A stretch of DNA of 12,327 nt from JALYNX01 sp035292605 (GCA_035292605.1 DATDPT010000083.1:1-12327), one strand, 5' to 3'; counted from the first letter of the stretch, positions 1 to 6,542 are shown. Numbers and translations: made by a program. The notes: generated by a model from the letters alone, not told the origin.

Positions 1-582
1 GCGAAGACGGTGCCTGACCGCGACCTTGCGCCAGTCCGGCGACCTGCGCCCGGGCAGATAGGGAGAACCCGCCCTCTTGGCGACGATTCCCTCCAGACCC
101 TGGCCTTGTGCGGCCTCGAACAATGAGAGCCCGTGCTCGGGGACGGGCTCGGGGACCACGATTGGCTCGGGCAGGATCAGCTCTGCCAGACGGGCGCGCC
201 GGTCCTCGTAGGGAAGACCGGTGAGAGTCTCACCGGCGAAGAGGAGGTCGAAGACCACGAGGTTGACTCCCACCTCGGCGCCGGTGCCCTGCCCCCCGAA
301 CCCTGTCCTTCGCTGAAGGTTGGAGAAAGAGGGGTGACCCTGCTCGTCGAAGGCCGCGACCTCGCCGTCGATCGCGACGCCATCGGGGATTGGAAGCCCA
401 GCCAACTCGGGGAAGGGCCCGGTCAGGTCGAGACCACGGCGAGACCGGGCCCGAATTCGGCCTCCTTCGGCTGACACGATCGCCCGATACCCATCCCACT
501 TGACCTCGAACCACCATCCCGGGTCATCGAACGCGGCCGGCCACCGGGTGGCCAGCATCGGCTCGAAATCGGGGTCGCTCAA
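1..582 (-). CDS. ATP-dependent DNA ligase (LigC/LigD ligase-domain type), 3' end outside window
   Basis: The first 194 codons are present; the gene runs off the left edge. It encodes the adenylation domain of an ATP-dependent DNA ligase, which seals nicks through a lysyl-AMP intermediate. Motif I is EVKWDGYR at residues 26-33, with nucleophile K28. Motif III is around IDGEVAAF, with E74. Motif IV is EGIVAKR at 164-170, and the start of motif V lies in DWRKV near 183-187. The most likely start is TTG at 582-580, which forms a TTGA 4-bp overlap with the stop of the upstream yqeY-like gene; GGAGGAG lies 11 nt before it. An internal ATG at codon 9 is the alternative. No Ku or LigD polymerase gene is visible beside it, so a role in end joining cannot be claimed. 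The family is clear, but the LigC versus LigD subtype is not decided, because the C-terminal OB domain is missing. Confidence 0.88.
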   Translation of the reverse strand, partial: MSDPDFEPMLATRWPAAFDDPGWWFEVKWDGYRAIVSAEGGRIRARSRRGLDLTGPFPELAGLPIPDGVAIDGEVAAFDEQGHPSFSNLQRRTGFGGQGTGAEVGVNLVVFDLLFAGETLTGLPYEDRRARLAELILPEPIVVPEPVPEHGLSLFEAAQGQGLEGIVAKRAGSPYLPGRRSPDWRKVAVRHRLR

Positions 583-1043
583 TCGGGCGCCAGCTCCTCC
601 CGCACCAGACGATTGACCAGTCCCCCATCCAGATCCTTGCCATGGGTCTTCATCAGGTGCCCGATCACCCGTCCTGTGGCTTTCTCATCACCGGCTACGC
701 CCAACTCGGCGATGGCGCCCTTGACCAAATCTCTGGTCGCCCTCTCGTCGAGCTTGCTGGGGAGCCATCTCGACAAGTATTCGACCTCGAAGCCGAGCTT
801 GTCCGCCAGGGCCGCGCCACGCTCCCCGATCTCCAGGTACTCGTCGCGCGCTTTGTCCATCTTCTTGACGTAGGAGGCAATCACGCTGCGGTAGAGCTCG
901 TCGTCAACCTCACCCTCGAAGCCGGGGTGGCTTCGGGCAACGGCGACCTCCGTCTCCACCTGGCGGATCACGTCACGTCTCGGGCCATCCTTGGCCCGCA
1001 TCGCGTCTTTCAGCTCTTCGGCGAGCTCTTCCCTGATAGTCAT
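579..1043 (-). CDS. YqeY / GatB-like domain protein
   Basis: A 154-residue, mostly helical, highly charged protein of the YqeY family, related to the tail domain of GatB (tRNA amidotransferase subunit B). Typical signs are the opening MTIREELAEELKDAMRAKD, a central segment with YLSRWLPSKL, and the closing GRVIGHLMKTHGKDLDGG before the C-terminal helix. Length matches the family, which is usually about 150 residues. The cellular role of stand-alone YqeY proteins is not well defined; tRNA-related binding is inferred only from the GatB homology. The ATG at 1043 overlaps the stop of the upstream phosphodiesterase gene (ATGA) and has AGGGAAAG just before it. The open frame continues to 1250, but that part lies inside the phosphodiesterase gene. 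The stop overlaps the start of the ligase gene, so the three genes look co-translated. Confidence 0.85.
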   Translation of the reverse strand: MTIREELAEELKDAMRAKDGPRRDVIRQVETEVAVARSHPGFEGEVDDELYRSVIASYVKKMDKARDEYLEIGERGAALADKLGFEVEYLSRWLPSKLDERATRDLVKGAIAELGVAGDEKATGRVIGHLMKTHGKDLDGGLVNRLVREELAPD

Positions 1044-1729
1044 TGGCTTTCCCTGATGGAGGAGATCAGCCCCGGATCGTCGGTAATGATGCCCGTTACT
1101 CCTATCCCGGCCAACTCTTCGGCTTCGACCGGGTCGTTGACCGTCCACACGTAGACGTCGAGGTCGGTCTCGCTCACCAGCTGGCGTCCTTTGTCGTCGC
1201 GAACCAGCCTCACGTCGGGAACCACCGCGGAATGACCGACGTGTAAGCAATGTTCTACCGCTTGAGGGAGATCGGCCAACTCCCCGACAATCAAACCGGT
1301 GGCGACGTCAGAGAACTGGCGCCGCACGGCGTCGATGGTTGGCCAATGGAACGAAGTCACGAAATCACCCGGGCGGGCGCGGGCCGCGGTTTCCTGACCG
1401 ATCCGATGATCGGGCTCGAAACCGGGCTGATGTGGAAGGTTCTTGACTTCGAGCATCACCGGGGTCTCGGGAAGCGATCCGATGGCTTCGTCTAGAAGAG
1501 CCGGGTGATGGCCGCCTCCGAGATCCAACTCGCCCAGGAACGCCCAGTCGTGGGCCGACACCAGGAAACCGGCCAAATCGGGGTCGTGGGAGAGGACGAG
1601 CTTGCCGTCGGCACAACGCCGTACGTCGACCTCGACGGCGTCGGCCACGGTGGCCGCAGCCAACAATCCGCTGAGGGTGTTGTCCGGGAATCGGGCGGGC
1701 CATCCCCGGTGACCGATGACCGATGACAT
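1040..1729 (-). CDS. glycerophosphodiester phosphodiesterase
   Basis: A 229-residue GDPD-family TIM barrel that hydrolyses glycerophosphodiesters to glycerol-3-phosphate and the alcohol head group. Visible family residues are HRG at 7-9 with catalytic H7 and R8, PDNT at 15-18, the metal ligands E33 and D35 in EVDV, and H48 in SHDP. LEVKN and VWTVND follow further on, as expected for the later strands. There is no signal peptide, so the enzyme should be cytosolic and act in phospholipid turnover. The ATG at 1729 is chosen because GAGGAG lies 5-6 nt upstream; the frame is open only four codons further, to a TTG inside that binding site. It is the first gene of a three-gene operon with the yqeY-like and ligase genes, and it is divergent from whiB. 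Confidence 0.93.
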   Translation of the reverse strand: MSSVIGHRGWPARFPDNTLSGLLAAATVADAVEVDVRRCADGKLVLSHDPDLAGFLVSAHDWAFLGELDLGGGHHPALLDEAIGSLPETPVMLEVKNLPHQPGFEPDHRIGQETAARARPGDFVTSFHWPTIDAVRRQFSDVATGLIVGELADLPQAVEHCLHVGHSAVVPDVRLVRDDKGRQLVSETDLDVYVWTVNDPVEAEELAGIGVTGIITDDPGLISSIRESQ

Positions 1730-1778
1730 GTGTCTCCTCAAGAGAAACTCGTTTACAAATGAAGGCCCGGCCAGTACA

Positions 1779-1791
1779 TTCCGGACCGGAA
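1779..1791. promoter_or_regulatory. 13-bp perfect palindrome in the GDPD/whiB divergent region
   Basis: TTCCGG-A-CCGGAA is a perfect 6-bp inverted repeat around one central base, about midway between the divergent starts at 1729 and 1859. It covers the place where a -35 element would fall for the candidate whiB -10 box at 1809. An operator for an unidentified dimeric regulator is plausible, but I cannot name the protein. A chance match in GC-rich DNA is possible. Confidence 0.35.
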
Positions 1792-1808
1792 ATCCCTGGT
1801 GCGGCCGC

Positions 1809-1814
1809 TAATAT
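1809..1814 (+). promoter_or_regulatory. candidate -10 box for whiB
   Basis: TAATAT stands out in GC-rich surroundings and fits the TANNNT -10 pattern, 44 nt before the GTG of whiB. It predicts a start of transcription near 1821, just before the CRP-like palindrome. No good -35 is visible (CCGGAA at 17-bp spacing), which would be consistent with activator dependence or an alternative sigma factor. Confidence 0.4.
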
Positions 1815-1825
1815 GGCAAGCATCC

Positions 1826-1843
1826 TTGTGAAAAAGATCACAA
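1826..1843. promoter_or_regulatory. CRP/FNR-type operator upstream of whiB
   Basis: TTGTGA-N6-TCACAA is a perfect inverted repeat that contains the full CRP consensus TGTGA-N6-TCACA. It ends 15 bp before the whiB GTG, directly before the AAGGA ribosome binding site. If transcription starts near 1821, as the TAATAT box suggests, bound protein would block elongation or initiation, so repression is the simpler reading. If there is another, upstream or overlapping promoter, the effect could differ. Actinobacterial CRP/GlxR proteins are known to bind this consensus. Confidence 0.65.
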
Positions 1844-1858
1844 ATTAAGGAAAAGTTC

Positions 1859-2131
1859 GTGCTCACAACCATCACCACTGATTGGCGGGACCTGGCAGCT
1901 TGCCGGGATTCGGAGCCGAGCCTGTTCTTCCCCATCGGCACCACCGGTCCGGCGGTGGAACAGATCGACGCCGCGATCGCCATCTGCTCAACTTGCACCG
2001 TTCAGGAGGACTGCCTCCAGTACGCCCTCGAAACCAACCAGGAGTCGGGTGTCTGGGGTGGATACGCCGAGGACGATCGTCGCCGACTGCGCAAGCGCTG
2101 GCTCGCCGAGCGCCGTCGCCGCGCGGTCTGA
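1859..2131 (+). CDS. WhiB-family iron-sulfur transcriptional regulator
   Basis: A 90-residue Wbl protein. The four iron-sulfur ligands are C15, C43, C46 and C52, the last three in the usual C-x2-C-x5-C spacing. GVWGG at 64-68 is the family turn that contacts the principal sigma factor's region 4. A strongly basic tail (about 74-88) is suited to DNA binding. Wbl proteins hold a [4Fe-4S] cluster that senses NO or oxygen and bind DNA together with the primary sigma factor. The GTG start has AAGGA 7-8 nt upstream. Length and layout are closest to the short WhiB1/WhiB2-type members; there is no WhiB7-like AT-hook. I do not assign a number. A CRP-consensus palindrome sits in its leader, and its stop codon is part of a hairpin shared with the convergent DUF3107 gene. 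Confidence 0.95.
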   Translation: MLTTITTDWRDLAACRDSEPSLFFPIGTTGPAVEQIDAAIAICSTCTVQEDCLQYALETNQESGVWGGYAEDDRRRLRKRWLAERRRRAV

Positions 2132-2147
2132 CCCTGGCTCAGACCGC
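2123..2147. terminator. bidirectional hairpin holding both stop codons of whiB and the DUF3107 gene
   Basis: GCGGTCTGA and TCAGACCGC form a perfect 9-bp stem with a 7-nt loop (CCCTGGC). The TGA of whiB (2129-2131) is at the top of the left arm and the stop of the convergent DUF3107 gene (2139-2141) at the top of the right arm. No U-tract follows on either side, so it is not a classic intrinsic terminator. GC-rich hairpins without U-tracts are commonly proposed as terminators in Actinobacteria. The hairpin may also protect both mRNA 3' ends. Confidence 0.6.
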
Positions 2148-2366
2148 AGGGGCGAAGCCAACCGCCGGCCCGCCCTCGGTGTCCTCGATCTCGACAAAGG
2201 CCACCTGACGGGAGGGTATTCCCACTGTTCTCCCCCGGCTGTCCGTGAACCAGGCCAGCTCGCCGGCCGCAACGGCGCGTTCCAACTCTTCCTTGAACGA
2301 TGCGACCTCATCGATCTCGATCTCTACGAGCTTGTCGGTGTCGGCGATCCCAATTCGGACCCTCAT
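2139..2366 (-). CDS. DUF3107 family protein
   Basis: A 75-residue actinobacterial protein of unknown function. The pattern is MRVRIGIADTDKLVEIEID, then a helix (EVASFKEELERAVAAGEL), then WFTDSRGRTVGIPSRQVAFVEIED, the usual strand pair of this family (compare Rv3208A/TB9.4 of M. tuberculosis). There are no membrane segments or catalytic motifs. The ATG at 2366 has AGGAG 6-7 nt upstream. A candidate -10 box, TACGAT on the minus strand at 2398-2393, lies 27 bp before the start. The gene is convergent with whiB and divergent from the LysM gene. Confidence 0.82.
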   Translation of the reverse strand: MRVRIGIADTDKLVEIEIDEVASFKEELERAVAAGELAWFTDSRGRTVGIPSRQVAFVEIEDTEGGPAVGFAPAV

Positions 2367-2392
2367 AACGGCTCCTGCGTGTCGGCCGAACC

Positions 2393-2398
2393 ATCGTA
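2393..2398 (-). promoter_or_regulatory. candidate -10 box for the DUF3107 gene
   Basis: TACGAT read on the minus strand fits TANNNT and would start transcription near 2386, leaving a 20-nt leader that includes the AGGAG site. The -35 region is poor (GTGAAC at 18-bp spacing). Confidence 0.3.
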
Positions 2399-2427
2399 AC
2401 CCTCTTCCAGAGTCCCGTTCACGGCCT

Positions 2428-2433
2428 TAGGTT
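2428..2433 (+). promoter_or_regulatory. candidate -10 box for leaderless transcription of the LysM gene
   Basis: TAGGTT ends exactly 7 nt before the G of the GTG start at 2440, the spacing expected when transcription starts on the first base of the start codon. TTCCAG at 2405-2410 is a weak -35 match at 17-bp spacing. No convincing Shine-Dalgarno is present. Confidence 0.4.
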
Positions 2434-2439
2434 CGACAT

Positions 2440-2775
2440 GTGAGGCTTCTTGCCCGTCGGATGATGGTGGTGTCGATTGCGATACTCGGCTTCACCTTCG
2501 GCCCGGTGGCCATGGCCGAACAAGCCGTGACCCCCAGCTATCTGCCGATCGCCCTCGAGAGCAACGGACCGGCGACCGTGGTTGTGGAAAAGGGAGACCA
2601 TCTCTGGAGCATCTCGGCCGATCATCTCCAAGAGCGGCTGACCCACCCTCCGAGCGCCTCGGAGATCACCCCCTACTGGCGCGATGTGATCGATGCCAAT
2701 AGAGACCAGCTTCGCTCCGGTGATCCCGATCTCATCTACCCCGGCGAGACAGTGGTACTACCCGACGCCGGTTGA
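2440..2775 (+). CDS. secreted LysM-domain protein
   Basis: A 111-residue protein. Residues 1-26 form a signal peptide: a positive n-region (R2, R6, R7), a hydrophobic core, then A24-M25-A26 as an AxA cleavage site. Residues 47-108 are a LysM module, starting VVVEKGDHLWSIS and ending DLIYPGETVVLP, with an insertion in the middle (about 64-80) as in other actinobacterial LysM proteins. LysM binds N-acetylglucosamine in peptidoglycan, so the mature protein (about 85 residues) should sit in the wall. There is no catalytic domain. The GTG at 2440 is chosen because it supplies the n-region; ATG at 2461 would leave almost no positive charges. Its last 40 bp overlap the 3' end of the convergent GSDH gene. 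Confidence 0.82.
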   Translation: MRLLARRMMVVSIAILGFTFGPVAMAEQAVTPSYLPIALESNGPATVVVEKGDHLWSISADHLQERLTHPPSASEITPYWRDVIDANRDQLRSGDPDLIYPGETVVLPDAG

Positions 2776-4115
2776 CGAACCGCGGAGAACTTGGCGACCG
2801 CACCTTCATGTGCGACCAGGTAGAGCTCGCCGTCACCCCCGATCCCGAAGCTGTTGATCGAACCAATATCCCCGAGATCCTCGGTCCAGTCCCGCTCCTC
2901 GGTCACCTGGCCATCCACGTATTTGAACGACCTGATCCAGTGTCCGCACCAGTCGCTGTAGAAATAGGTCCCCACCAGCTCGGGAATCTCCTCACCCCGA
3001 TACACCGCGCCACCGGTGACGGAACAATTGCCATCCTCGTGGCTGTAGGTGATCACCGGTGAGGTGTAGTCGGCCGGGTCGCAGTCCTGTTTGTGGAAGC
3101 AGCGGGTCCCCTCCATGTCCGACCAGCCAAGGTTGAACCCACCCTCATCGATGGGGAGGACATCGATCTCTTCCTCGTCGCCATGGCCGACGTCGGCGAT
3201 GTAGATCAACCTCTCGACCGGGTCGATCGAGAAACGCCACGGGTTGCGCAAGCCGTAGGCCCAGACCTCCGGGAGGCCCCCACCATCCACGAATGGGTTC
3301 TCCGGGGGAATCCCATAGGGATCTCCGGAATCGACATCGATGCGGTGCACTTTGCCGAAGAAGGTGTTCGGGTCCTGGGCCTGGGCCCGGGAATCCGCTC
3401 CGTCACCCATCGAGACCCACAGATAGCCGTCGGGGTCGAATGCCAGTTGGCCGGCATAGTGCCTGATGTCGGTGGCATCGGGTGGCTGCTCCAACTCGAT
3501 CAGAACCCGCTCCGAATCGGCGCGGGCCCGATTCGGGTCGGTAGTCGATACCGCGAACTCGGAGAGTTGACGTCGGCCCTCCTTGTCCGTGTAGTAGACG
3601 AAGAACCGGCCGTTATTGGCATAGTCGGGATGGAAGGCCAGCCCGAGCAGCCCTTGCTCGATCCCACCCGCCAGCACCCGGTCGGTGAGGTCGAGAAACG
3701 CAGGGTCGAGCATCTGACGAGAGGCGTCCAGGACCCGGATCACACCGACCCGCTGAACCACGAAAAGACGGTCGTCGCCGGAGGGAGCGGTGATCACCGT
3801 GGGTTGATTCATCCCCTCGAACACGGTTTCCAACCTCACCTCCTGCAGGGGCGCCAGATTGCTCGTCGAGCCGGTCGACCCGCCCACCGACGACGAAGTA
3901 GCGCTGTCCGGGGTGGTTGTCGTGGCCCCCGGGTCGGTTGAGGGCTGGGTGGTGGATGCACCGGCTACCGGAGTGGTGGAATCCGTGTCCCCATCGCCCT
4001 CTCCGAGAACGCGGAGAAGCACAAACCCGATCACAAAGATCGCGACCAGACCGATGATCAAAGCGCGCAGCCGTACCTGGGCCGGACCTTGAGGTTCTCG
4101 GTGTCGCGCACTCAC
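2736..4115 (-). CDS. membrane-anchored PQQ/GSDH-type sugar dehydrogenase-like protein
   Basis: A 459-residue protein of the glucose/sorbosone dehydrogenase family, a six-bladed beta-propeller that in studied members oxidises aldose sugars with PQQ. Residues 18-37 are one transmembrane signal anchor, and about 39-88 is a Ser/Thr/Pro/Gly-rich linker. The propeller runs from about 92 to 445, outside the membrane. HYAGQLAFDPDG at 219-230 corresponds to the segment holding the catalytic His of soluble GDH (H219). YGLRNPWR at 287-294 matches the conserved Arg-Asn motif (R290). Cysteines C339, C345, C364 and C390 could form disulfides. The GTG start at 4115 has no clear Shine-Dalgarno; TACACT lies 9 nt upstream. 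It follows prs by 42 bp in the same direction. Substrate and actual PQQ use are not shown by the sequence. The C-terminal tail (about 446-459) overlaps the LysM gene antisense. Confidence 0.85.
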   Translation of the reverse strand: MSARHREPQGPAQVRLRALIIGLVAIFVIGFVLLRVLGEGDGDTDSTTPVAGASTTQPSTDPGATTTTPDSATSSSVGGSTGSTSNLAPLQEVRLETVFEGMNQPTVITAPSGDDRLFVVQRVGVIRVLDASRQMLDPAFLDLTDRVLAGGIEQGLLGLAFHPDYANNGRFFVYYTDKEGRRQLSEFAVSTTDPNRARADSERVLIELEQPPDATDIRHYAGQLAFDPDGYLWVSMGDGADSRAQAQDPNTFFGKVHRIDVDSGDPYGIPPENPFVDGGGLPEVWAYGLRNPWRFSIDPVERLIYIADVGHGDEEEIDVLPIDEGGFNLGWSDMEGTRCFHKQDCDPADYTSPVITYSHEDGNCSVTGGAVYRGEEIPELVGTYFYSDWCGHWIRSFKYVDGQVTEERDWTEDLGDIGSINSFGIGGDGELYLVAHEGAVAKFSAVRQPASGSTTVSPG

Positions 4116-4157
4116 GGAGTTTTGAGTGTAGAAACCGCGGCCGTATCGGCGACCGGA

Positions 4158-5129
4158 CTAGGCGTTCTCGCCGAGAAAGATCTCGGAGACCGAGCTATCC
4201 ATGAAGATCGCCTGCAACGTCTCGGCCAAGATGGGTGCGATCGAAAGGACCTGGATGACGTCGAGAGACTCGGCGTCAGGTTTCACCGGCAGGGTGTTGG
4301 TGACGATCACCTCGTCGATCTGGGTGTTCTTGATGCGGTCGATGGCGGGATCGGAGAAGATGGCGTGGGTGGCGGCGATCCGAACGCTGATCGCCCCCTG
4401 GGCTCGCACCATCTCGGCCGCGTTGCACACGGTCCCTGCGGTGTCGATCATGTCGTCCACGATCACAACATGGCGATCCTTCACTCTGCCGGCCATCTCG
4501 AGTGCCGCCGAGGTGTTGTGCGCCACAGGGTCGCGGCGCTTGTAGACGAAGGCGACCGAGGCGTCGAGGAAACGCGCGTATCGCTCGGCACGTTTCACAC
4601 CACCGGCATCCGGGGAGAGAACGGTTGTGGGACCGTCGACCCGTTCCGTGAGGTAGTCGGTAATGATCGGAAGCGCGGTGAGATGGTCGAACGGTTTGTG
4701 GATGAAGCCTTGGAGCTGGCCGGTGTGCAGGTCCACCGACACCAGACGGTCGGCACCGGCCGTCATGAACAGGTCGCCGACCAGCCGGGCGGTGATCGGC
4801 TCGCGGGGCAGGACTTTCTTGTCCTGACGGGAGTAGCCGAAGAACGGCATGACGGCGGTGATCCGTCGCGCCGAGGCCCGCTTGAGGGCGTCGATTGTGA
4901 TGAGCTGTTCCATGATGTTGTCGTTCATGGGGTCGCAATGGCTCTGCATGACGAAGCAGTCGGCGCCACGAACACTCTCGGTGGGTCGGACGTAAATCTC
5001 GCCGTTGGCGAACCGGGATCGCTCCAGCGCCCCGAGCGAGACACCCATCACGTCGGCAACCTCTTCAGCCAGCGGAAGGTTCGCCCCTCCACTGAAGAGC
5101 ATCATCCGTTTGCGGGAGACAATGTCCAA
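4158..5129 (-). CDS. prs: ribose-phosphate pyrophosphokinase (PRPP synthetase)
   Basis: A 323-residue class I PRPP synthetase that makes PRPP from ribose-5-phosphate and ATP for purine, pyrimidine, histidine, tryptophan and NAD synthesis. In Actinobacteria PRPP also feeds decaprenyl-phosphate arabinose. Motifs are RFANGEIYVRP at 39-49, FFGYSRQDKK at 96-105, the metal site DLHTGQLQGF at 133-142, the flexible-loop KRRD at 197-200, and the PRPP-binding loop VVIVDDMIDTAGT at 221-233. The TTG start at 5129 is chosen because GGAGG lies 6 nt upstream and the N-terminus then has the usual length. The frame is open to 5213 inside glmU, and an internal ATG at codon 9 is less likely. It begins one base after the glmU stop, so glmU and prs are translationally linked as in many bacteria. 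Confidence 0.96.
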   Translation of the reverse strand: MDIVSRKRMMLFSGGANLPLAEEVADVMGVSLGALERSRFANGEIYVRPTESVRGADCFVMQSHCDPMNDNIMEQLITIDALKRASARRITAVMPFFGYSRQDKKVLPREPITARLVGDLFMTAGADRLVSVDLHTGQLQGFIHKPFDHLTALPIITDYLTERVDGPTTVLSPDAGGVKRAERYARFLDASVAFVYKRRDPVAHNTSAALEMAGRVKDRHVVIVDDMIDTAGTVCNAAEMVRAQGAISVRIAATHAIFSDPAIDRIKNTQIDEVIVTNTLPVKPDAESLDVIQVLSIAPILAETLQAIFMDSSVSEIFLGENA

Positions 5130-5130
5130 T

Positions 5131-6519
5131 TCAGCCCTCCGACTTCTTGGCTGCCTGCCTTTGGGCGCGCCGCCGAGCGTAGCCGGGTATCTCCCGCTGC
5201 TCGGTGCGCTCAATTGCCAGCGCGCCCTCGGCTACATCCTCGGTGATCACCGACCCGGCCCCGATCACCGCACCGTCTCCGATCGTCAACGGGGCCACGA
5301 GCATGGTGTCCGAACCGACGAAGACACCCTCGCCGATCTCGGTGCGGTGCTTCTCGAACCCGTCGAAGTTGCAGGTGATGGTCCCGGCGCCGATGTTGCT
5401 GCGCGCTCCTACAGACGCGTCCCCGAGATAGCTGAGATGGGGCGCCTTGGCCTTCTCACCCAATGTGGTGTTCTTGGTCTCCACAAAGGTCCCAACCTTC
5501 GACCCCCTCTCCAGGACGCTGCCAGGTCGAAGCGAGGCGTAAGGCCCGACCTCGCATTCCTCGCCGACAACCGCGCCCCGGAGCACCGCGTACCACACGG
5601 TGGTGCCGGCCCCGATCGTGGAGTCGACAGCGAAGACGTCCGGTCCCACCTGGGCTCCGGCTCCCACGGTCGTGGTGCCTTCGAGATGAACCCCTGGGTA
5701 GATCCGGGCACCCGGCTCCACCACCACGGTGTCGTCGACGTAGGTGCGTTCGGGGTCGAGCATCCAGACTCCCGATTCCATCAGCCTCTGGTTGGTACGC
5801 GCTTGCAGAAGCCTTCTCGCTTCCGCCAGTTGGCCTTGAGAGTTGATTCCGACCACCTCCTCAGGAATGGCCCTCACCGGCTCGATGCGCTCACCACGAC
5901 CCGCAAGGATCCCGATCACGTCGGTCAGGTAGTACTCGCCTTGTGCATTCTCGTTGGAAATCTCGCCCAGGGCTTCGACCAGGTCACCTGCCCGAAACGA
6001 GTAGACGCCGGCATTGATGTCCCGGATCGCCCGCTGTTCATCGTTGGTGTCACGCTCTTCCACGATCGACGTCACCAAACCTTCGGCGTCGCGGATCACT
6101 CGCCCGTAACCGGTCGGGTCCTCGAACTCGACCGCCACCAGCCTGGCGGCGACTCCCTCGCCTCGCACCGCCAGCTCGGTCACCAGTTCCCGGGTGAGGA
6201 GAGGCAGGTCACCGTATAGGACGACAACGGTGTCATCCGGGTCGATGTCTCGTATCGCGGTCATTCCGACCCTGGTGGCGTGACCGGTGCCCAACTGCTC
6301 TTCCTGGACCGCAGACAGCACATGATCGGGGAGAAGACGTTCCACGGCGTCCGCCCGATGACCCACCACGACCACCGTGGTGGCAGGGTGGAGTGGGAAC
6401 ACGGTTTCCAACACCCAACCCACGAGAGTCCGCCCCGCGGCCATGTGAGCGACCTTGGGCAGGTCGGACATCATGCGTTTTCCCTGCCCGGCGGCGAGAA
6501 CGATCACGTGAAGGGGCAA
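5131..6519 (-). CDS. glmU: bifunctional N-acetylglucosamine-1-phosphate uridyltransferase / glucosamine-1-phosphate acetyltransferase
   Basis: A 462-residue cytosolic enzyme for the last two steps to UDP-GlcNAc, the peptidoglycan precursor. The N-terminal uridyltransferase has LAAGQGKRM at 8-16, K22, QLGTGHA at 75-81, YGDLPLL at 102-108 (D104 binds metal), GYGRV near 137-141 and EYYLTD at 195-200. The C-terminal left-handed beta-helix acetyltransferase (about 255-450) has the hexapeptide pattern, with RPGSVLERGSKVG near 331-343 and the catalytic H361 in APHLSYLGD, followed by NIGAGTITCNFDG at 375-387. The short basic tail RRRAQRQAAKK ends the protein. The TTG start has GAGAGG upstream at good spacing; a GTG five codons in lacks this. 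tRNA-Gln lies 23 bp upstream on the same strand, with no terminator between. Confidence 0.97.
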   Translation of the reverse strand: MPLHVIVLAAGQGKRMMSDLPKVAHMAAGRTLVGWVLETVFPLHPATTVVVVGHRADAVERLLPDHVLSAVQEEQLGTGHATRVGMTAIRDIDPDDTVVVLYGDLPLLTRELVTELAVRGEGVAARLVAVEFEDPTGYGRVIRDAEGLVTSIVEERDTNDEQRAIRDINAGVYSFRAGDLVEALGEISNENAQGEYYLTDVIGILAGRGERIEPVRAIPEEVVGINSQGQLAEARRLLQARTNQRLMESGVWMLDPERTYVDDTVVVEPGARIYPGVHLEGTTTVGAGAQVGPDVFAVDSTIGAGTTVWYAVLRGAVVGEECEVGPYASLRPGSVLERGSKVGTFVETKNTTLGEKAKAPHLSYLGDASVGARSNIGAGTITCNFDGFEKHRTEIGEGVFVGSDTMLVAPLTIGDGAVIGAGSVITEDVAEGALAIERTEQREIPGYARRRAQRQAAKKSEG

Positions 6520-6542
6520 CGGCTACCTCTCGGTTGCAGACG

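Noticed and set aside
2769..2782. Hairpin CGGTT-GACG-AACCG at the end of the LysM gene as a terminator
   Set aside because: Only a 5-bp stem and no U-tract; too weak to call.
3093..3941. Plus-strand open frame (282 codons) inside the GSDH gene
   Set aside because: It is antisense to the conserved propeller, with no start signal or known domain.
4089..5246. Long plus-strand open frame (385 codons) opposite prs
   Set aside because: It has no recognisable domain. prs on the minus strand has every family motif, and long antisense frames are expected in GC-rich coding DNA.
5005..6219. Long plus-strand open frame (404 codons) opposite glmU
   Set aside because: Composition is Arg/Gly/Asp/His-rich without motifs; it mirrors the complete glmU gene.
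6505..6507. Internal GTG start for glmU
   Set aside because: The TTG at 6519 has the GAGAGG site at good spacing, and the GTG would remove the first strand of the nucleotide-binding domain.
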